Below, one piece after another: positions 15,735 through 20,218 of a stretch of 20,218 nt of DNA. Every line of letters begins with the position of its first letter. Within the stretch, counting starts at the first letter, position 1. This DNA comes from an uncultured Lachnospiraceae bacterium. Lineage in GTDB: Bacteria > Bacillota > Clostridia > Lachnospirales > Lachnospiraceae. The DNA lies in assembly GCA_910584115.1 (NCBI GenBank), contig CAJTYN010000036.1:1-20218 (forward strand). The letters run 5' to 3'. A model generated the notes under the pieces. It did not search any database. It was not told where the DNA came from and worked only from the letters and a program-made list of their open reading frames with translations. The position numbers and the translations under genes were made by a program.

Positions 15735-17246
15735 ATGTTGACGAATGTTCTGGATCATCTTAGTCTCAGTGTGGAAAGATATGGTGGGAGGACTGCCTTT
15801 TCTGACAGTACCGGATCCGTGACCTACAGTGAACTGGACAGGCTTTCCGACGCCCTCGGCTCTTGTGTGCTCAGATATGTGGAGAACAGAAATTCCCCTG
15901 TCGTGGTATTTATCGACAGAGATATCAAGAGCCTGATAGCATTCCTAGGCATCGTAAAGAGCGGCAATTTTTATGTTCCCATCGACAGACAGCTGCCCGT
16001 GGGACGGATCAGTCTCATATTCGAGACACTGCGCCCCAGAGCGGCCATCGTCTCTGAAAAGGATCTGAAGATACTCGACCAGATAGATCTTAAATGCGCT
16101 GCCATATCCTACGAGGACGGTATCGCCGCGGATCCCGACCGGGGAGCATTGGCATCCAGACGCGCCATGGCCATCGATACCGATCCCCTCTACGCGATCT
16201 TCACATCCGGTTCCACCGGCGTGCCGAAGGGCGTCCTGGTCTCCCACCGCTCTGTGATAGACCTCATAGAAAATTTCGCGGAAGTCTTTGGATTCGATGA
16301 GTCCTGCGTCTTCGGGAACCAGGCTCCTTTTGACTTTGATGTGTCCGTAAAAGATATCTACTCTACTCTGAAATGCGGCGGACGCATGCACGTCATCCCG
16401 AAGATGTTCTTCTCGTTTCCCGCGAAGCTCATCACCTGCCTCAATGAACAGAACATCAACACGATCATATGGGCCACATCCGCTCTGCGCATCATAGAGA
16501 ATCTGAACGCCTTCGAAAAGGCCCTTCCTGAGAGCCTTCGGACTGTCATGTTCTCCGGCGAGGTCATGCCCAATAAAGTGCTCAACTACTGGCGGGGAAA
16601 ACTCCCCAAGGTCACCTACGTCAATCTGTACGGTCCGACGGAGATCACCTGCAACTGCCTCTATTACAGAGTGGACAGGCCCTATCTCGACACGGACGCC
16701 CTTCCCATAGGCATCCCTTTCAGGAACACGGATATCCTGCTCCTGGACGGGGATCGGCTGGTGACGGAGCCCGAGACGATCGGGGAGATCTGTGTCCGGG
16801 GCACGTCCCTGGCGCTGGGCTATTACCGCAACCCTGAGAAGACAGCCGCGGCCTTTTGCCAGAATCCCTGCAACGACTGCTATCCGGAGCTGATCTACCG
16901 GACGGGCGACCTGGGCAAACGGGACGAGGACGGCCTGTATTACTTTCTTTCCCGCAGGGATCATCAGATCAAGCATATGGGCCATCGCATCGAGCTGGGG
17001 GAGATCGAGGTCATCATCAATGCCCTGGACTTTATAGATGCCGGCTGCTGCATCTACGACGAAAAGAAAGAAAAGATCGTCCTGTTCTACCAGTCCGCGG
17101 CGGCCTGTGAACGGGAGATCATGAAAGGGGCGGGAAAAAGCCTGCCCAAATATATGCTGCCCAACCGTTTTGTACACATGGAAAAGCTGCCCATGACAAA
17201 GAACGGGAAGATCGACAGGGTCGCCTTAAAAGAGGAGCATCTCTAA
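15735..17246 (+). CDS. DltA-like amino acid adenylating ligase
   Basis: A 503-residue stand-alone adenylation enzyme of the ANL superfamily, the length of DltA. It should activate an amino acid with ATP and load it on the carrier protein at 18121. Motifs: FTSGSTGVPKG (156-166), FDFDVSVKD with the amino-group Asp at about 202, YGPTE (299-303), YRTGDLG (388-394), the hinge region RRDHQIKHMGHRIELGEIE, and catalytic Lys492 in NGKIDR. VMFSGEV (about 271-277) has Ser where classical DltA reads FCGEV with the Cys linked to D-Ala selection, so the substrate may not be D-Ala. The start follows AAAGGA by about ten bases; ATG 15666 lies upstream of the predicted transcript. It leads the operon. dltA is likely but not certain, so no symbol is given. 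Confidence 0.88.
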   Translation: MLTNVLDHLSLSVERYGGRTAFSDSTGSVTYSELDRLSDALGSCVLRYVENRNSPVVVFIDRDIKSLIAFLGIVKSGNFYVPIDRQLPVGRISLIFETLRPRAAIVSEKDLKILDQIDLKCAAISYEDGIAADPDRGALASRRAMAIDTDPLYAIFTSGSTGVPKGVLVSHRSVIDLIENFAEVFGFDESCVFGNQAPFDFDVSVKDIYSTLKCGGRMHVIPKMFFSFPAKLITCLNEQNINTIIWATSALRIIENLNAFEKALPESLRTVMFSGEVMPNKVLNYWRGKLPKVTYVNLYGPTEITCNCLYYRVDRPYLDTDALPIGIPFRNTDILLLDGDRLVTEPETIGEICVRGTSLALGYYRNPEKTAAAFCQNPCNDCYPELIYRTGDLGKRDEDGLYYFLSRRDHQIKHMGHRIELGEIEVIINALDFIDAGCCIYDEKKEKIVLFYQSAAACEREIMKGAGKSLPKYMLPNRFVHMEKLPMTKNGKIDRVALKEEHL

Positions 17247-17247
17247 A

Positions 17248-18105
17248 ATGAAAAAGATCCAGAGCATACAGGAACTGAACGAGATCGTCACGGCTTTTCA
17301 GAAACAACATAAAAAGGTCAGCACCAACTGTTATCTGATGCGCGACGAGCTCACCAGGCTCATCGCGCAGGGGAGACTCCATCTTCTCCAGGCGCCCGGC
17401 CTGCTCATCATCTTATGCGGCAGACCGGACTATGAGAACCTATACTATCACGCCGCCGAGGGGGCATCCCTCCCGGATCTCTCCTCTCTGGCCGCAGGGG
17501 CTGGAAAAAAGGGGGATGAGAGAAAGATCTTGCTGGACGTCATCTCCTCCCGGAACAGACCGGCAAAGGCCGATCCTTTTATCTCTTCTATGCTCTCAGA
17601 TGACAGGATCGCTCGATTTAAGCGCTATCAGCGCATGGCCTTCGACCTTGCCGGAGAGGTTCCTCTGGAGCTTTCTCATGGTTTTCCGGAAGGGTATCGT
17701 CTGATGACAGGATCCATACCCTATGCCGAGGTCATCTCACTGTGGAAGACAGCCCTGGACGAAAAGAGCACGCCCCTTCCTGATGCCGTCCAGCTGGAAA
17801 GATCGCAGGCGGAAGGTACTTTAAGCTGCGTGGAAGACATCCGGGATGGCAGGCTCTGCGCTGTCATCACACTGGATATCCAGGGGAATGCGGGGCTTTT
17901 GCAGCATCTTGCCGTCCTGCCCCAGTACCGGAGGCAGGGACTGGCCAGCGCCCTGTTTAAAAGAGGCGTCTCACAAGCCCTGGAAGCCGGACTGAAGACA
18001 CTGCGGCTGTGGGTGGATGTGGAAAATACGAACGCGATCACATTATACCGGCGGGAAGGTTTTTCCCCGGACGGTATCTTATGCGATCAATATTACTTAA
18101 AGTGA
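17248..18105 (+). CDS. GNAT-family acyltransferase inside the dlt-like operon
   Basis: A 285-residue soluble protein with a C-terminal GNAT domain. The acetyl-CoA loop lies in LQHLAVLPQYRRQGLASAL (about 218-236; RRQGLA), and WVDVENTNAITLYRREGF (about 255-272) is motif B. Residues 1-140 have no clear motif. Their alternation of hydrophobic strands (LLIILCGR, LYYHAAEG) could be a degenerate first GNAT half, but that is a guess. The gene begins one base after the ligase stop, with GAGGAG ten bases upstream, and is followed within 15 bases by the carrier protein, so it is fully embedded in the operon. Classical dlt operons lack such a gene. It might acylate the loaded amino acid or its precursor, or modify a system protein; no substrate can be read from the sequence. 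Confidence 0.82.
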   Translation: MKKIQSIQELNEIVTAFQKQHKKVSTNCYLMRDELTRLIAQGRLHLLQAPGLLIILCGRPDYENLYYHAAEGASLPDLSSLAAGAGKKGDERKILLDVISSRNRPAKADPFISSMLSDDRIARFKRYQRMAFDLAGEVPLELSHGFPEGYRLMTGSIPYAEVISLWKTALDEKSTPLPDAVQLERSQAEGTLSCVEDIRDGRLCAVITLDIQGNAGLLQHLAVLPQYRRQGLASALFKRGVSQALEAGLKTLRLWVDVENTNAITLYRREGFSPDGILCDQYYLK

Positions 18106-18120
18106 AAGGAGAAACTAAAA

Positions 18121-18348
18121 ATGAAAGAACAGCTTATGGAGATCTTAAAGGAACTGCGGCCGGATGTGGACTTTGAAAATGAAAAGGCTCTGGTCACGGA
18201 CGGGATCTTGGATTCCTTTGATATCGTCTCCCTCGTAGGGGAACTGAACGCGGAGTTTTCCATCTCTATCGGCGTGGACGATCTGGAACCGGAGAATTTC
18301 GATACTGTTGAAGCGATGGAGGCCCTCATCAATGATCTGTCCGACTGA
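18121..18348 (+). CDS. DltC-like acyl/peptidyl carrier protein
   Basis: A 75-residue acidic helical carrier protein. The phosphopantetheine attachment serine is Ser32 in DGILDSFDIVSLV, where DSF followed by a hydrophobic helix II matches DltC and related carriers. It should carry the amino acid as a thioester from the ligase to the membrane MBOAT protein. It needs a phosphopantetheinyl transferase encoded elsewhere. ATG 18121 has AAAGGAG nine bases upstream, overlapping the GNAT stop. The length and the DSF motif fit DltC, but a carrier for a different acid is equally possible given the unusual partners. Confidence 0.88.
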   Translation: MKEQLMEILKELRPDVDFENEKALVTDGILDSFDIVSLVGELNAEFSISIGVDDLEPENFDTVEAMEALINDLSD

Positions 18349-18391
18349 TCGGAAGATCTTAAGATGAGTGCAGGCTCGATAAGGGAAAAAA

Positions 18392-19987
18392 ATGACTTTA
18401 TTATCTATTGGATCTGCTGTCCTCTTTATGATGACAGCAGTATTATATTTTCTGATACCATTGCGGTCCCGCTGGATCGTATTGCTGACATCCAGCATCG
18501 TTTTTTATTTTTACGGGGGGATCGGCACAGGCTTTTTCATGGTCCTGACCATCCTGTGCATCTATGTGACCGCCCTCTGGCTGGACCGGTATAACCAGAC
18601 ACAAAGAGAATATCTGAAAGATCATCCCGATCTGTCAAGAACGGAAAAGAAAGCCTATCGGGGAAAGATACAGCATAAAAAGCGGCTCGTCCTGGCTCTC
18701 GGCCTGGTCATCTGCTTCGGTTTCCTGGTCTATCTGAAGTATTTTAATTTCCTTTCGGCTCAGACTTTTTCACTGCTGGGGCTCTTGGGGATCTCCTCCG
18801 CCGCCCCTCAGATCGACCTGGCCCTGCCCCTGGGGATCTCTTTTTACACCCTCCAGGCCACAGGCTATATCGTCGATGTATACAGGGAAAAAGTGCCTGC
18901 TGAAAGAAATCTCGCCAAGATAGCCCTCTTTGTCTCCTTTTTCCCCCAGATCATACAGGGGCCGATCGGGCGTTATCATCACCTGGCTCCTCAGCTCTAT
19001 GAAGGCCACAGATTCGACTTTATGGAGTGCAAGCACGGCCTTGAGCTCGCCCTCTGGGGACTGATCAAGAAACTGACCCTGGCGGAATACGTGGGAGTCG
19101 TCGCGGATACCATATTTAATGACTATACCGAGTATGAAGGCTTTATGATACTGATCGGATCTGTCGCCTACGGTCTTCAGGTATACGCGGACTTTTCCGG
19201 CGGCATGGATATCGTCCGGGGGATCGCGCAGATCTTTGGGATCGATATGGCGGTGAACTTTGAGCGGCCCTATTTTGCCCGGTCCATCGCCGAATTTTGG
19301 CGGAGATGGCATATAACCCTGGGGGCCTGGATGCGGGATTATGTGTTCTATCCCCTCTCCCTCTCTAAAGCCTTCGCGGACATGGGAAAGAGGACCCGTA
19401 AGATCTTCGGCAGCCACATGGGGAAGATGCTGCCCACCTTTCTCGCCTCTTTCATCACTTTCATGCTGGTAGGCGTCTGGCACGGCTCCAGCTGGAAATA
19501 TGTGGCTTACGGTCTGTGGAACAGCGTGATCATCACATCCAGCATCATCCTGGATCCCGTATACAAAAAGGTGGAAGAGCGGCTCGGGATCAATACCGGA
19601 TGCTTCAGCTGGAGATTCTTTCAGATCATGCGCACGTTCTTCCTCGTCAGTATCGGGAGGATATTCTCCCGGGCATCATCTTTTATGGACTCCCTCCGGA
19701 TGCTCAAGAGGATGTTCTCAGACTATAACCCCTGGATATTCACAGATGGGAGCCTGGAGAAACTGGGATTATCTGAAAATGAGATCAGCCTCGTCCTCTT
19801 TATGCTCATAGTGCTCTTCGTCGTCAGCCTTTTACAGGAAAACGGCATGCGCATCCGCAAGAAGCTGGAGGAACAGAATATACTGTTCCGGTGGCTGGTG
19901 ATCGTGGGGGCCATCGTATTTTTGCTCATCTACGGAGCCTATGGCGCGGGATTTGTAGCATCTGACTTTGTCTATCAGCAATTTTAA
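18392..19987 (+). CDS. MBOAT-family membrane O-acyltransferase (AlgI/DltB-like)
   Basis: A 531-residue multi-helix membrane protein. The core reads PLGISFYTLQATGYIVDVYR (146-165), FFPQIIQGPIGRY (183-195), ADFSGGMDI (266-274), EFWRRWHITLGAWMRDYVFYPL (301-322) and GVWHGSSWKY (361-370) with the invariant His364. It should accept the acyl group from the carrier protein and pass it across the membrane. At over 500 residues, with the WRRWHIT signature, it is closer to AlgI/PatA types than to the roughly 400-residue DltB. The C-terminus ends in DFVYQQF (Tyr528), like the aromatic end of the microprotein DltX. AAGGG lies about seven bases before ATG 18392. Just 43 bases separate it from the carrier gene. 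Confidence 0.93.
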   Translation: MTLLSIGSAVLFMMTAVLYFLIPLRSRWIVLLTSSIVFYFYGGIGTGFFMVLTILCIYVTALWLDRYNQTQREYLKDHPDLSRTEKKAYRGKIQHKKRLVLALGLVICFGFLVYLKYFNFLSAQTFSLLGLLGISSAAPQIDLALPLGISFYTLQATGYIVDVYREKVPAERNLAKIALFVSFFPQIIQGPIGRYHHLAPQLYEGHRFDFMECKHGLELALWGLIKKLTLAEYVGVVADTIFNDYTEYEGFMILIGSVAYGLQVYADFSGGMDIVRGIAQIFGIDMAVNFERPYFARSIAEFWRRWHITLGAWMRDYVFYPLSLSKAFADMGKRTRKIFGSHMGKMLPTFLASFITFMLVGVWHGSSWKYVAYGLWNSVIITSSIILDPVYKKVEERLGINTGCFSWRFFQIMRTFFLVSIGRIFSRASSFMDSLRMLKRMFSDYNPWIFTDGSLEKLGLSENEISLVLFMLIVLFVVSLLQENGMRIRKKLEEQNILFRWLVIVGAIVFLLIYGAYGAGFVASDFVYQQF

Positions 19988-20001
19988 CGTGGGGGCATAT
20001 G

Positions 20002-20218
20002 ATGAAAAAGATAAAATGTATAAAGATATTGTGTTTCCTGGCGATCCTCTCGCTGGCTGTGGGATATACTTTCTATTGCTATTCCTGCCCCAAAAGAGAC
20101 GTGGTCAAAAGCTATGAAGCCTTTTATGATGAACCGAAGGATACCATAGACGGTGTGATATTCGGCACCAGCGTTGTCGTTTATGGCTGGACACCTCCCG
20201 TCGCCTGGCAGGAGTATG
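20002..20218 (+). CDS. Membrane-anchored SGNH/DltD-like protein (5' part, cut by window edge)
   Basis: About 72 codons are present and the frame runs open off the right edge. A basic N-terminus (KKIKCIK) is followed by one hydrophobic helix (about 8-27), a signal anchor. After it comes DGVIFGTSVVVYGWTP (about 50-65 counted from the first ATG), which matches SGNH block I with the catalytic Ser in GTS, as in DltD and AlgJ-like proteins (usually GSSH). Such proteins face outside and finish transfer of the acyl group to the envelope polymer. GGGGG lies six bases before ATG 20002; ATG 19999, in frame, is the alternative. It starts 14 bases after the MBOAT stop and is probably the final transferase of the pathway. 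Confidence 0.75.
   Translation, partial: MKKIKCIKILCFLAILSLAVGYTFYCYSCPKRDVVKSYEAFYDEPKDTIDGVIFGTSVVVYGWTPPVAWQEY

Noticed and set aside
15945..17177. Minus-strand open frame of 410 codons opposite the DltA-like ligase
   Set aside because: The ligase frame has every ANL core motif; the antisense product shows no family features.
18353..18365. Overlapping palindromes AAGATCTT and ATCTTAAGAT between carrier and MBOAT genes
   Set aside because: Short, AT-rich, no loop and no U tract; too weak to call a terminator or processing site.
18349..18391. Search for a dltX-like microprotein gene between the carrier and MBOAT genes
   Set aside because: Only 43 bases are available, too few for a membrane microprotein with its own start and ribosome site.
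1..20218. CRISPR array, tRNA, rRNA, insertion sequence or integrase
   Set aside because: No spaced direct repeats, cloverleaf-like segments, terminal inverted repeats or transposase/integrase frames were seen on either strand.

Overview
The window looks like chromosomal DNA of a GC-rich Firmicute, most likely a clostridial, Lachnospiraceae-type gut anaerobe. The reasons are the gene order miaB-mutS-mutL-miaA-methionine gamma-lyase-like-FAD protein, strong GGAGG-type ribosome sites, sigma-A style TTGACA/TATAAT promoters, and a two-component system next to an FtsX-type ABC transporter. No tRNA, rRNA, CRISPR array, insertion sequence or phage gene was seen. The taxon is inferred from gene content and protein flavour, not from a database search.

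Region 1 (1-9703, minus strand) is a tightly packed housekeeping operon. From a good promoter at 9675-9703 it reads miaB, mutS, mutL, miaA, a PLP-dependent methionine gamma-lyase family protein, a BaiN/HI0933-type flavoprotein, and the first codons of a further gene cut by the window edge. Most junctions overlap by 1-8 bases (ATGA, GTGA, TGATG), so translation is probably coupled. It combines tRNA A37 modification (MiaA then MiaB) with MutS/MutL mismatch repair, MutL being of the endonuclease type.

Region 2 (9761-10590) holds a single PilZ-domain gene on the plus strand with its own promoter. It is followed by a hairpin that pairs better in the RNA of the opposing operon.

Region 3 (10602-15612, minus strand) is a response regulator, a histidine kinase with almost no extracellular loop, an ABC ATPase and a large FtsX-family permease. 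This layout resembles antimicrobial-peptide or envelope-stress sensing and resistance modules (BceRS-BceAB, GraRS-VraFG types).

Region 4 (15647 to the right edge, plus strand) is divergent from region 3 across a 184-base regulatory gap. It is a dlt-like acylation operon: a DltA-like adenylating ligase, a GNAT-family protein, a DltC-like carrier protein, a long MBOAT O-acyltransferase, and the start of a membrane-anchored SGNH/DltD-like protein. The likely logic is that an amino or other small acid is adenylated, loaded on the carrier, moved across the membrane by the MBOAT protein and transferred to an envelope polymer by the SGNH protein. It departs from classical dltXABCD in several ways: an embedded GNAT gene, the order A-GNAT-C-B-D, an AlgI-length MBOAT, a DltX-like aromatic motif at the MBOAT C-terminus, and Ser where classical DltA has the Cys linked to D-Ala selection. 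This locus, and its pairing with the sensor/transporter island, is the most interesting part of the window.
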